From Atlanticothrix silvestris CENA357 (GTDB taxonomy: Bacteria; Cyanobacteriota; Cyanobacteriia; Cyanobacteriales; Nostocaceae), in assembly GCF_016056295.1 (NCBI RefSeq), contig NZ_JAECZB010000081.1, positions 1 to 64,000 of the forward strand: DNA of 64,000 nt, in the 5' to 3' direction. The position numbers were made by a program, and so were the translations under genes. A model generated the notes under the pieces. The model did no database searches and was not told the DNA's origin. It worked only from the letters and a program-made list of their open reading frames with translations. Positions 10,098 through 18,837 of this stretch are shown here, one piece after another (positions within the stretch are counted from its first letter, which is position 1; the number at the start of each line of letters is the position of its first letter).

Positions 10098-10455
10098 CAG
10101 CAATAAAATTTTCTATTTGATTAAATTGTTGGTTGAGGTCGTAACCACTAGAAACGATGGTAACTCTAATATCATCACCGCCGATTTTTTTGGCTTCTTT
10201 CTCAGCCCCCTCTCCCATGACAACGAAAAAAGGGTTGCTTAAATCCCCAACAGTTACACTGACCGATCGCAATTTTATATCTTGGCTCTGTGTACTAACA
10301 TTAGTAGCAGTTTTGACACCTGAATTATTACCAGTATTGCCATTTGGTGAAGTATTTGTACAGCCGACAACAGTACCGCTAACGATACCTAATATGCTAG
10401 CTGCGGTTGCGCGAAGCACGGTAACAGGGGCGATCGCAATTTTTTTTGCATTCAT
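10096..10455 (-). pseudogene. frtA: Sugar ABC substrate-binding lipoprotein (RbsB/FrtA type), truncated
   Basis: ATG 10455 is preceded by GGAGAG. The first 33 residues look like a lipoprotein signal with a candidate lipobox Cys in VVGCTN. They are followed by the start of a type I periplasmic binding fold, LRSVSVTVGDLSNPFFVVM, reaching QIENFIAA. At that point the sequence switches to the ATPase gene in another frame, and an unrelated 18-residue tail ends at 10039. About 200 C-terminal residues are lost. The junction coincides with a GGCGATCGCC site at about 10080-10089. One deletion therefore joined the 5' third of the binding protein to the middle of the ATPase. Confidence 0.8.
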
Positions 10456-11179
10456 ATCTCTCCAACAAAGTATTTGATTTTCAAGAAAATTAGCAGAATA
10501 CTAATTCTGCAAAAAACATTTTATTATTTTGTGAAAACAACTTTGTAACACTGCATTGAAAAACAGCTTATTTTTAATTTTTATTGGTTTTTACTGCATC
10601 TTAGACTTAATTTGTCTTGAAATAACTTTAATCAACAAAGAAAAATTACTTATCTATGTCGTTCAAGTTATTTCTATTTAATTTTTGGCAGTAATTGAGT
10701 GGTTTTAAGCTTATTTCTCAGTTTAATCAAATTCATAACCTAATATAAAAATGTATTTATAAAAGTTAACGAAATAAAAATAAATATTTATTTTTAACAG
10801 TGAATTTTTGTATAGCAAAGGGCATATATCTTAGGACATATTGAGGGACTGAATATCAGGATTAGTAATATTTTTATCTCCTGCTTAATGCCTTATACTC
10901 TAAGTCTTAAATTGTAATATATTGAGTTTTCATCATTATTCTAAACACTCTCAATCATGAAGATTTCTTCTTCTGATTACTTAATGGAATAGCGATAAAA
11001 ATTTTGCCCAATTTTTGACAAAGGCTTAATCTAAATGATGCTTACGTCATTTCATAATTCTTTTATTTTTCAGTAGTTTTACCTTTTAATTAATTTCTTA
11101 TTTATCTTTGCACACGTGTGCAAAAACTTTTGTTAAGTTTTTTTATTCATGTATAGGGCTAATGCAAATCAGAAGAAAT
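10456..11179. other. AT-rich upstream region of the sugar operon
   Basis: About 720 bp without a convincing gene. It contains the FrtR-type palindrome at 11107-11124 and an AT-rich stretch. The long distance from the palindrome to the binding-protein start suggests either a long leader or that the operator serves the small gene at 11180-11500 and a promoter within this region. Confidence 0.4.
11107..11124. promoter_or_regulatory. LacI-type operator, upstream of the sugar operon
   Basis: Perfect 18-bp palindrome TTTGCACACGTGTGCAAA with a central CG, the form bound by LacI-family repressors. The 14-bp core TGCACACGTGTGCA recurs at 11605-11618 just before the LacI-type gene. Assignment to that regulator is inference. 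Confidence 0.75.
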
Positions 11180-11500
11180 TTAATTTGTCAATATAAAATT
11201 AGGATACTTAACAATATCAGCCAATTTTTCTAACTGCTTTACCGCTTCTGCGCCTTCCAATTTCATTAATTCACGATCATTTCGCATTTCCATCCAAGTA
11301 ATACCGTAGTCAGATACTAAAAACCGAATCAAGTGCTTTTCTTCCAAGCTAACCATAAATGAAGCACTTTTCATTTGGCTACTACCTGTATAAAAAGATG
11401 CGTGATAACCACGTTTTTCAAGTATGATTGACAAGGCTTGCAGGCTGATTACTAGGTTTTGGACGAATTGCTGATGTTGTTGCGCTAATCTGAGAAACAT
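11180..11500 (-). CDS. Conserved-looking small protein of unknown function
   Basis: 106 residues with no recognised domain. The sequence begins MFLRLAQQHQQFVQNLVISL and looks like an amphipathic helical segment followed by a mixed alpha/beta part (residues 40-75, containing VSLEEKHLIRFLVSDYGITW) and a C-terminal helix. It lies between the sugar operon and the divergent LacI regulator and is bracketed by the two operator palindromes. It may therefore be co-regulated with sugar uptake. Codon use looks like the neighbours and the frame is intact. Confidence 0.6.
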   Translation of the reverse strand: MFLRLAQQHQQFVQNLVISLQALSIILEKRGYHASFYTGSSQMKSASFMVSLEEKHLIRFLVSDYGITWMEMRNDRELMKLEGAEAVKQLEKLADIVKYPNFILTN

Positions 11501-11604
11501 TAGTTTTCTCCTATCGCTATGGTGATGCGATCGCTTAATCGCTTGAGATTACTTTTGATGTAATTTAGTTGCCAAAACATGATGTTTTCGTAGAAAATAT
11601 TATA

Positions 11605-11618
11605 TGCACACGTGTGCA
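11605..11618. promoter_or_regulatory. LacI-type operator, autoregulatory position
   Basis: Perfect 14-bp palindrome TGCACACGTGTGCA whose right end is 18 bp before the regulator's ATG. This placement fits autorepression. It is the same core as the 11107-11124 site. Confidence 0.75.
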
Positions 11619-11636
11619 ATAATTGAGTAAAGAACA

Positions 11637-12665
11637 ATGGGTAAACGAAAAATCTCAATAGAAGATATTGCTCGAAGAGCAGGCGTTTCTCATTCTACAG
11701 TTTCACGTGCTTTGCGAGACAATCCTTTGATTAGCTCTCAGGTACGAGAAGAAATTAAGCAAATAGCGCGGGAAATGAATTATGTACCTAATGCTATTGC
11801 TCAAAGCTTGCAAAATCAGCGTACTAGTACCATTGGGGTAGTAGTAACTTCCATCGCAGATCCTTTTTTTGCGGAAGTAGTAGAAGGAATTGAACAAATA
11901 GCCAAATCAGCAGGCTTGAATGTTTTGTTAAGTACTTCCCACCGGGATGTTGAGCAGGAAATAGCAGCTATTGATAATTTTCATCGCCGGAGAGTAGACG
12001 GTATTTTAGTAGCCGATTCCCGAATTAGCAAACAGCAGAGGGAGCAAGTAGCGCAAATTGCTGTACCAACAGTTGTTATTAACAGCCAGATTGAAGATCA
12101 ACCAGAAATATTTTATTCAGTAGCCATAGACGATCGCTTAGGCGCTCAATTAGCGGTAGAACATTTAATAAATCTGGGACACACCGCTATTGGTTACTTG
12201 GGTGTAGGCGATCGCAGTTTGTCAAACCAACAGCGCCTAGAAGGATACCGCATGGTTCTGAGGAAAGCAGGTATACAACAAATTCCTAATTGGGTAGCAA
12301 TGAATGATCAAGACAATGTGAGAGCAAACGATGTGACTACTGGTCAAAAGATGCTACCTCAACTAGTCACAGCTGGGGTAACAGGCATCTTTTGTTATAA
12401 CGATATGGTAGCAGTTGGCGCTCTCTTAGCCTGCCACGAATTAGGTATTTCAGTACCGCAAGATTTAAGTCTGGTCGGATTTGATGGAATTGCTCTAGGT
12501 TGTTACGTGACTCCGCCATTAACAACAATCAGCCAGCCAATGTTAGAACTTGGTCGCTCTGCTATGCAAATATTGCTCGATTTATTAGCAGAAAAAACTG
12601 TAGAAAATCGTGTTTTATCTCCTTGTCTGGTCAAGCGGGGTAGCAGTGCGCCAATAAATAATTGA
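11637..12665 (+). CDS. frtR: LacI-family transcriptional regulator (FrtR type)
   Basis: 342 residues. An N-terminal LacI helix-turn-helix occupies residues 5-30 (ISIEDIARRAGVSHSTVSRAL). A type I periplasmic-binding-like sensor domain follows, with GVVVTSIADPFFAEVVEGI, the dimer segment IGYLGVGDRS and DLSLVGFDGIALGCYVTPPLTTI. Two copies of a CACACGTG-centred palindrome, one right before its own start and one before the divergent sugar operon, are its likely operators. By position it matches FrtR, the regulator of fructose transport in Anabaena/Nostoc (family knowledge; identity inferred). It is intact even though most of its presumed targets have decayed. Confidence 0.88.
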   Translation: MGKRKISIEDIARRAGVSHSTVSRALRDNPLISSQVREEIKQIAREMNYVPNAIAQSLQNQRTSTIGVVVTSIADPFFAEVVEGIEQIAKSAGLNVLLSTSHRDVEQEIAAIDNFHRRRVDGILVADSRISKQQREQVAQIAVPTVVINSQIEDQPEIFYSVAIDDRLGAQLAVEHLINLGHTAIGYLGVGDRSLSNQQRLEGYRMVLRKAGIQQIPNWVAMNDQDNVRANDVTTGQKMLPQLVTAGVTGIFCYNDMVAVGALLACHELGISVPQDLSLVGFDGIALGCYVTPPLTTISQPMLELGRSAMQILLDLLAEKTVENRVLSPCLVKRGSSAPINN

Positions 12666-12681
12666 CAAATATATTAGCTGT

Positions 12682-12706
12682 AGAGACGGCGATTTATCGC
12701 GTCTCT
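12682..12706. repeat. REP-like palindrome, copy 1
   Basis: Inverted repeat with arms AGAGACG and CGTCTCT around GCGATTTATCG, placed between two convergent genes. Closely related palindromes occur at 14385-14410 and 49024-49050. It may double as a terminator. Confidence 0.7.
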
Positions 12707-12719
12707 CCAACCATCAATT

Positions 12720-13106
12720 TTAAGAACGCAGTTGAGCTATCATCTGAGCAGGGTTCCAGTAGGCGCGAGTTGTTTGAATTTTACCAGCTTCATTAATCTC
12801 AAAAATCGTGATGCCCTCGAAGGTTACTACCTTCTCACTCTTACTAATTCCTTTCATTGTCCACTTGACTGCTGCTTCATTGCCAGCAATGAAAATATGC
12901 TCGATAGTCGATTCTAGTTTTACAAAGACTGCTTGCAATTGCCCGATAAACTGACGGAATCCTTCATGAACTTTTGCAGGTGGTTCACCAACTGGATCAT
13001 GGCTCAAGGCATCTTCGGCAAAGTTTTCTACCCAGCCTTCTGGATTCATCGCTTCAAAGTTGGCAAAGTAGGCATTCACAATACTTTCTATGGCTGCGGG
13101 TGTCAT
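12720..13106 (-). CDS. SnoaL/NTF2-like family protein
   Basis: 128 residues from ATG 13106, which is preceded by AGGAA; a longer frame to 13175 would overlap the next gene and adds no family sequence. The fold is the NTF2-like cone: an N-terminal helix PAAIESIVNAYFANFEAMN, then GWVENFAEDALSHDPVG, a GFRQFIGQLQ helix and final beta strands with VTFEGITIFEINEAGKI and YWNPAQM. Such proteins bind or isomerise small hydrophobic or polyketide-like molecules, or are ester/epoxide-handling partners. The gene is immediately downstream of, and codirectional with, an FAD monooxygenase gene, so a shared pathway is plausible. The substrate is unknown. Confidence 0.8.
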   Translation of the reverse strand: MTPAAIESIVNAYFANFEAMNPEGWVENFAEDALSHDPVGEPPAKVHEGFRQFIGQLQAVFVKLESTIEHIFIAGNEAAVKWTMKGISKSEKVVTFEGITIFEINEAGKIQTTRAYWNPAQMIAQLRS

Positions 13107-13138
13107 AGTATTAGTTTCCTTATTTCTCAGGCACAAGT

Positions 13139-14329
13139 TTAATTTCTCATGAATGGTTGGTATTGATACATCCAATCTTCAAACTCTGGCTGACTCACCT
13201 GCGCTTGATCTAATGCTTCCCGCAAAAATGTTTGGTTGTCAGACTCATAGGCGCGGCTTCCCTGAAAGGCGCTACGAGCCTGAATTACTTGGGTTCTTTG
13301 TATCCGACTGCTGTCATAGCTAGTCAGGGCTGATTCAATATTGGGCGCGTGGGTGAGGTACTGGGAGAGTTCCCAGGCATCTTCAAAAGCTGTATTTGCA
13401 CCTTGTCCTAAAGACGGTACCATCGGATGGGCTGCATCGCCTAATAGTGTGACTCTACCTTGACTCCATCTGCGCAAAGGTGGTCTGTCCCAGATTGGGC
13501 GTTCCACAATATCTTCGGCGGGTGTTGCTGCAACGATCGCCTGTACTGGTTCTCCCCAACCAGCAAATTTTTCTAAGACACGTAATTTTACATCGGTGGT
13601 ACTAGAAGCTAAAGAATCTTTCTCAGATAGCGCTCCAGCACTCCAAAAGATGTATTCATCACTGACATCGACTAACAAAAAGTTTTTGCCTTCCGGTGCT
13701 GCCATTAATACTACTTCGTCTGTAGGCAACAATTCATGACTATATTTAACTACAGCTCGCCACGATAGCCGTCCCGCATAGAGAGGAGAACCGTCTCCAA
13801 TCAGTTTTTGTCTGATATTTGAGTGTATACCATCAGCTCCTATTAGTAGATCTGCCTCTACTATTTCGCCATTATCAAAAGACACTTTAACGCCACTGTC
13901 AAATTGCTCAAAGCCAATGCAACGATGATTGAGGTGGATGACATCGCTGGGAAGTGCAGCAGCCAAAATCTCTTGCAAACGTGACCACCGAATGTTTAAC
14001 ATTGGTTGCCCGTATTTTTCCATGAGAGTGATTGAGTTTTGTGCAATCATCTCTCCGGTACTTTTTTTAAAGTTGGTGACGCGGGTTTGGCTAGCTGCGT
14101 GTTTTAAAGAATCAACTATCCCAGGAGCGATCGCCTCTAAACTATTCAAGCCGTTGGGAAACAGCGTCAATCCTGCGCCGACTGGTCGCAAAGACTGGGC
14201 TTTTTCGTAAACCTGGGCATCAATACCTTGTTTTCGTAAAGCGATCGCCACTGCTAAACCACCAAGACCAGCACCAATGATGGCAACTTTCTCTACAAGA
14301 GGATATTGAATTAGTTGATTTTCAGTCAT
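13139..14329 (-). CDS. FAD-dependent aromatic-ring hydroxylase-type monooxygenase
   Basis: 396 residues of the PHBH/zeaxanthin-epoxidase-like class. There is an N-terminal dinucleotide-binding GAGLGGLAVAIAL at about 19-31, the middle DG motif LLIGADGIHSNIRQKL, and the FAD ribityl motif TLLGDAAHPMVPSLGQGANTAFED. Length and motif order fit a single-component flavin monooxygenase that uses NAD(P)H. The gene lies between a SnoaL-like gene and a Rieske oxygenase gene on the same strand, suggesting an oxidative pathway acting on a ring compound or carotenoid/chlorophyll product. The substrate cannot be told from sequence. Confidence 0.88.
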   Translation of the reverse strand: MTENQLIQYPLVEKVAIIGAGLGGLAVAIALRKQGIDAQVYEKAQSLRPVGAGLTLFPNGLNSLEAIAPGIVDSLKHAASQTRVTNFKKSTGEMIAQNSITLMEKYGQPMLNIRWSRLQEILAAALPSDVIHLNHRCIGFEQFDSGVKVSFDNGEIVEADLLIGADGIHSNIRQKLIGDGSPLYAGRLSWRAVVKYSHELLPTDEVVLMAAPEGKNFLLVDVSDEYIFWSAGALSEKDSLASSTTDVKLRVLEKFAGWGEPVQAIVAATPAEDIVERPIWDRPPLRRWSQGRVTLLGDAAHPMVPSLGQGANTAFEDAWELSQYLTHAPNIESALTSYDSSRIQRTQVIQARSAFQGSRAYESDNQTFLREALDQAQVSQPEFEDWMYQYQPFMRN

Positions 14330-14384
14330 AGGTCTGAGAGTTTTTTCAATAGCAATACCGTTCAGTTAGCCAAAAAGCTTCATG

Positions 14385-14410
14385 TATAGACGCGATAAAT
14401 CGCGTCTATA
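14385..14410. repeat. REP-like palindrome, copy 2
   Basis: Perfect 11-bp arms TATAGACGCGA and TCGCGTCTATA with a TAAA loop, in the spacer between two codirectional genes. Related to the palindromes at 12682 and 49024. Confidence 0.75.
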
Positions 14411-14411
14411 T

Positions 14412-15755
14412 TTAGTGGCGAGTGTAGGAACGCTCAAACTGAGTTTTAAGTTTCTGGGCAAAAACTGCCAAACCAACTGTTAGCAATGCTGCTGAGACTG
14501 TAGCTATTTTCAGTGGATAATTATCTACTAATATGGCTATAGCTGCAAGAGCGATCGCTACTCCAATAAAAGTTTGTTTCAATTTGTTTGTGATTTGATA
14601 AGCTTGATTGCAAGAACTGCAAATTTGTGTATGTTGTGAAAATCTGTCTAGGGGTGTCAAATTTAGATTAGGTTCGCTTTTATCTATGTTTTTTGCTGAA
14701 GCATAGCCTTGATAAAATGGTAAAGATGAACCAAATTTATCCAGCCACTTACGGTATTCAATTAGCAATGTGTCAGAAGTTTTGAGTGGTAAATAGACTT
14801 GTTTGAGATTTTGTCCTAAATGTTCCACTTGTGCTTTTTGTTGCACAACAAGTTGCAAATCTCCTTCCAAGATTTTGTTACGTACTAAAATATGGTCTAA
14901 CCAAAGAGGCATATTTTTGAGTTTCCAAGTGAAGAAATTACCATAGTTTCTCAGTAAAATTCGGCATCTATCCTTACCAAGAGGGATGGAATACAAAGCT
15001 ACTCCTCCTAGCCAACCTTTTTGTACAATGTTGATTTTATAAATAATTAAGTTGGGAGCAATGAAATCTAAAGAATTCCAAGATGCATTAGGTGTACGCG
15101 TATATTTATATCTTCCACGAATCCCTTTATTAGAGCTTTCAATGACTTCCATTTCTAATGGTTGAGCATCGTCTCTTCTCCCCATAATGCCATCATGACT
15201 AATGGGAATGTGAGCCGGATCAATCACATTTTCGATGAAATAGCTTTGGTCATAAGGAAGGTCGCGCATATAATCTGTGCTGACAAATATTGGGTTTTCT
15301 AAATCAGCTAAAGTCGGGATAAGTTCTTCTACAGCGGCTTCACCTGCTTGCGCCCATATCCAAATGATGCCTTGATGTTCTACAACTTTAAATGATTCTA
15401 CGCAAGCATTAACAGGGATTTTTACATCCGCAGGTAACTGAGGAATATGCAGACATTGACCGTCTTGGCCAAACTGCCAACCGTGATATGAACATTCGAT
15501 TTTGCCGTCAATAATTTGCCCATCAGAGAGTCTAGCTGCGCGGTGAGGACAACGGTCTGTTAAACAAATTAGTTGTCTATCTTTGTTTTTGAATAAAACA
15601 AAGGATTCATCGTATAAAGAAAAGCTATAAGGATGATCTTTTGGTAAATCTTGTGCAAAACAGACAGGATACCAACATTTTCTCCAATTAAATTCTTGTT
15701 TTTCTTCAGTTATCTCTAAGGTAGAAGTCGGTGTTATCTGGATTTCTGATGTCAT
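14412..15755 (-). CDS. Rieske non-heme iron oxygenase of the PAO/Tic55 type
   Basis: 447 residues. The Rieske cluster ligands are Cys69-Pro-His71 (RCPHRAA) and Cys88-Ser-Tyr-His91 (CSYHGW). A mononuclear iron site follows in ENVIDPAHIPISH (about 175-187: Asp179, His182, His187). The C-terminal part carries the CxxC of the PAO/PTC52/Tic55/CAO group (Cys379-Ser-Ser-Cys382). It ends in two hydrophobic segments, about 397-413 and 417-433, that would hold it in a membrane. The family includes pheophorbide a oxygenase and related chlorophyll-derivative oxygenases, so a tetrapyrrole or other membrane-soluble substrate is likely. It is codirectional with the FAD monooxygenase gene. Confidence 0.88.
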   Translation of the reverse strand: MTSEIQITPTSTLEITEEKQEFNWRKCWYPVCFAQDLPKDHPYSFSLYDESFVLFKNKDRQLICLTDRCPHRAARLSDGQIIDGKIECSYHGWQFGQDGQCLHIPQLPADVKIPVNACVESFKVVEHQGIIWIWAQAGEAAVEELIPTLADLENPIFVSTDYMRDLPYDQSYFIENVIDPAHIPISHDGIMGRRDDAQPLEMEVIESSNKGIRGRYKYTRTPNASWNSLDFIAPNLIIYKINIVQKGWLGGVALYSIPLGKDRCRILLRNYGNFFTWKLKNMPLWLDHILVRNKILEGDLQLVVQQKAQVEHLGQNLKQVYLPLKTSDTLLIEYRKWLDKFGSSLPFYQGYASAKNIDKSEPNLNLTPLDRFSQHTQICSSCNQAYQITNKLKQTFIGVAIALAAIAILVDNYPLKIATVSAALLTVGLAVFAQKLKTQFERSYTRH

Positions 15756-15932
15756 AAATTTGCTTTAAGTAACGATTATCCAAAATTATCTGTCCTGATC
15801 TTATCTAAAAAAGATTTGGACAGAGATTCTAAATAAATTTTCAGTCCAGAAAGCTAAATTTTCCCAGAGTTAACCCATAAATACAGTAGTTGTGACTTCA
15901 TATTTTACAGTTTAGTCTTCAAACTAAATCCT

Positions 15933-16295
15933 TCAATTTTCAATCAGAACTGTAACAGCCGCGATCGCTATTAACATTTCATCATTTTTATCTTTGAGAG
16001 ATGCAATTGCTCGTCCTTGCACTACCATTCCCCCTAATTCTACGGTGAGGCTTTTTTTACCAAACGGTAGTACGGCTAATACCTCTGCTTCTCTGACTTG
16101 TTCTGGATAGGGTACTGCTACTTTAACTTCGACAATCATCTCGTCCGGACTACTCAAGCCAGCGACTTCCCAAACACCAGGTAAAGCATTGTGAGCGATC
16201 GCGTTACGTACAGCTCTTGCTGCTGCTACAGTCGGCTCTTGTCCATGCTGATCTATTCCCATCCCCATCTCGATAATCAAGCGTTTACGCTCCAC
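15933..16295 (-). CDS. Lin0512-family protein
   Basis: 120 residues from a GTG at 16295. That start is decided by a perfect AGGAGG 5-6 nt upstream; the frame is open further up to 16442 but the extension is unlike the family. The conserved start RLIIEMGMGIDQHGQEPT, then AARAVRNAIAHNALPG and a tail with VELGGMVVQGRA are typical of the Lin0512 family (MoaB/cyclase-like small proteins of unknown role). It is not obviously in an operon, and the short upstream spacing to the divergent S66 peptidase suggests a shared promoter region. Confidence 0.8.
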   Translation of the reverse strand: MERKRLIIEMGMGIDQHGQEPTVAAARAVRNAIAHNALPGVWEVAGLSSPDEMIVEVKVAVPYPEQVREAEVLAVLPFGKKSLTVELGGMVVQGRAIASLKDKNDEMLIAIAAVTVLIEN

Positions 16296-16505
16296 TGTTA
16301 CCTCCTGCAAATCTTTCTTTTTCACTTTATCGCTCAATAAGACAGCAGCATACTTCCTTTTAGAGAGATTATTGAGCCTTAAGATAGATAAATCACTAAA
16401 TAACACCAGTTTTCTAAAATCTGACAACAGATTTAAACCCAAAAAGCCAAATCAAATCTGAATTTCTTAATTAATTACGAATTACGAAGGGGCTAAACTT
16501 TCATC

Positions 16506-17528
16506 ATGAAGATGAAGCGCCGACAATTCCTCGCCACTTGCAGATTAGCTACCTTAGCTACCCAAATTACACCAATTGCTGCTCAAGAACAGCAATTATT
16601 GCCCAACATCATCCTTAAACCACCCCGCCTGCGAGTTGGTGATACTGTAGGATTGATTGCTCCGGCGGGTATCGTTGATTTAGAAGATATTGCAACAGCG
16701 AAGCAAGCGATTACAAAATTAGGATTAAACGTCAAAGTTGGGGCGCATATTGCAGATCGTTATGGTTATTTAGCAGGTAAAGATGCTGATCGCGCTCAAG
16801 ATATAAATAATATGTTTAGCGATCGCTCTGTGAAAGCGATAATGACTATGCGTGGTGGTTGGGGATGTAATCGCCTTTTACCTCTACTTAATTACACCCT
16901 AATTCGCTCTCATCCCAAAATTATCATTGGCTATAGTGATATTACTGCCTTGGTGTTAGCAATTCATGCTCGTAGCCGAGTGATGACTTTTCATGGCCCC
17001 AATGCCACCTCTACCTGGAATCCATTTACTATAGATTACCTCAAGCGCGTTCTCTTTCATGGTGAAGCTGTATCAATGACAACTGTTCAGCCTAGTGATG
17101 TGCAAGTGCAGACAATCGCGCCAGGAAAGGTGAAAGGTAAACTTATGGGTGGTAACTTGTCGGTGTTATCAGCAATGGTGGGTTCGCCTTATTTACCTTC
17201 TTGGTACAAAAGCATTTTGTTTGTAGAAGACTTAAACGAAGATGTTTACCGAATTGACCGAATGCTGACTCAGTTAAAAAACGCTGGCATACTTAACCAA
17301 ATTGCTGGTTTTATCTTTGGACAATGCACTGATTGTAGTTTAGGAGATGAGCCATCGTTCACTTTAATGCAAGTATTGCAAGATCACATACTTCCTTTGG
17401 GTATTCCTGGCTGGTATGGTTCGATGATTGGTCATATTCAAAATAAATTTACCTTGCCAGTTGGTGTAGAAGTTGAAATTGATGCTGATGCTGGCACAAT
17501 TAAATTGTTAGAAGCGGCTGTTAGTTAA
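16506..17528 (+). CDS. LD-carboxypeptidase, peptidase family S66
   Basis: 340 residues. An RRQFL-type N-terminal signal (residues 5-27) suggests export, possibly by Tat. The S66 catalytic set is present: nucleophile Ser144 in IGYSDITAL, Glu241 in FVEDLNEDVYRID, His310 in MIGHIQNKF. MRGGWGCNRLLP and MGGNLSVLSAMVGSPYLP, which build the active-site cleft, are also present. The family trims the terminal D-Ala from murein tetrapeptides (LcdA) or self-immunity peptides. The last about 125 bp of this gene exist again, degraded, at 21631-21758. Confidence 0.9.
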   Translation: MKMKRRQFLATCRLATLATQITPIAAQEQQLLPNIILKPPRLRVGDTVGLIAPAGIVDLEDIATAKQAITKLGLNVKVGAHIADRYGYLAGKDADRAQDINNMFSDRSVKAIMTMRGGWGCNRLLPLLNYTLIRSHPKIIIGYSDITALVLAIHARSRVMTFHGPNATSTWNPFTIDYLKRVLFHGEAVSMTTVQPSDVQVQTIAPGKVKGKLMGGNLSVLSAMVGSPYLPSWYKSILFVEDLNEDVYRIDRMLTQLKNAGILNQIAGFIFGQCTDCSLGDEPSFTLMQVLQDHILPLGIPGWYGSMIGHIQNKFTLPVGVEVEIDADAGTIKLLEAAVS

Positions 17529-17699
17529 GCTTAACAACCTGCAACGCCAAATTATATAGTTATTTTTGCATTAATTAGGCGATCGCTTTGTGGATAAAAC
17601 ACCAATTTCAAATCAATAAAATGTTCGCGGTATAAAAATTACGAATTACGTAACTTGCTTTTCGCCCTTGGCGAGTATTACGAATTACGAATTAAAACG

Positions 17700-18320
17700 C
17701 TACACCACACCAGCTTGAAAAATCTGGGTTGGAGTGAGATTTAATTCAGGGAAAGTTTGGGAGATAATGCGGTCGCTATCTCGAAACTTATTTATCTGAT
17801 ATTCTCCATCTACTAAGTTACACACAGAGATTGTCGGTTGTTTGGGATTGCCGATAAAATTGCGTCCACCCAATGCCGCATAGTCTATAATCCAGTACTC
17901 CGAGATACCCATCTCTTCATAATCAGCATATTTTAAGTGGTAATCGTCCCGCCAGCTAGTTGATACAACTTCGATAATTAGAGGTATTGATGCACCTAAA
18001 GTGACAATAGATTCTTTTTTCCACAATGGTTCATTTACCAGATTTGTCCGATTTAGCACCAACACATCAGGAAAATAACCAGAATCTTTTTCGAGAGGTC
18101 TAACTATAACTTGATTGGGGACAATATAGGGGAGTCCTAAACGTTTAATTTCAAAAGGAATTTCGATACCTAAAAACCCTTTAATTTCTTCGTGGTCTCC
18201 TACTGGTTGTGCCATTTCCACAATATTTCCATTATGCAGTTCGTAGCGTAAGCCAGCGTTTTCAGGCAGCCAATCAACAAATTCCTCAAAGGTTACTAGC
18301 TTGGGTATGGCTTGAGTCAT
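17700..18320 (-). CDS. Uma2-family (DUF820) PD-(D/E)XK-like protein
   Basis: 206 residues of the very common cyanobacterial Uma2 group. Recognisable are TFEEFVDWLPENAGLRYELHNG near the start, the PDVLVLN motif after YFPDV, and the central PLIIEVVSTSWRDDYHLKY and YAALGG segments. The fold is a predicted restriction-endonuclease-like nuclease; the D and E/xK residues sit in FPDVLVL and LIIEVVS. The biological role is unknown; members expand greatly in multicellular cyanobacteria. The frame is intact. Confidence 0.85.
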   Translation of the reverse strand: MTQAIPKLVTFEEFVDWLPENAGLRYELHNGNIVEMAQPVGDHEEIKGFLGIEIPFEIKRLGLPYIVPNQVIVRPLEKDSGYFPDVLVLNRTNLVNEPLWKKESIVTLGASIPLIIEVVSTSWRDDYHLKYADYEEMGISEYWIIDYAALGGRNFIGNPKQPTISVCNLVDGEYQINKFRDSDRIISQTFPELNLTPTQIFQAGVV

Positions 18321-18395
18321 AGATGATAGAGAGTTACTGAATCATAGAAATATTATCTCTAATTCAGCGATCGCATTGCTTGTGAATTAGCTTAA

Positions 18396-18623
18396 ACTAA
18401 GGTTTTTCCGAACGTTCCTAGTGGGTTAGTAAAATATGAGGGAGATTTCAACCCTACTTCTCGGCGTATGCGTTTTCCACGGGGAACATGGATAGATCAA
18501 CCTGCTCCATTCTGGACAGCTTTCGGTTTTCAAGGCCAATTCGACAAAAACTTAGAAACGTTTTCTGGGAAAATGGTTCATCATAGTTGCAAAACTATTA
18601 ATCTAAGCAGAAAGGACAGCTAA
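18396..18623 (+). pseudogene. C-terminal fragment of an unrecognised protein
   Basis: A 75-codon open stretch without a credible start reads KYEGDFNPTSRRMRFPRGTW, then DQPAPFWTAFGFQGQF, DKNLETFSGKMVHHSCKTI and a stop TAA at 18621-18623. The tryptophan- and phenylalanine-rich text looks like genuine protein and not chance, and there is no matching 5' portion upstream. I do not recognise the family. It may be the end of a lipocalin-like cyanobacterial protein; this is only an impression. Confidence 0.4.
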
Positions 18624-18837
18624 AACAAATCTATTGAGTTTAGTACACGTCACTGTCAAAGCGGTTCGGAAATATCGACACCTAATGTTAGGTTTTACTT
18701 CGTTCTATCCAACCTACGAATGATTAAATTCCATACCCTTTTTGTAGTGAGATGTACTTAGTGCGCTGCTCTTTTAGATTGGGTTGAGATAACGTAGCAC
18801 AATCCCGTAGGATAACTGAACATTGTTTTTATGAATT

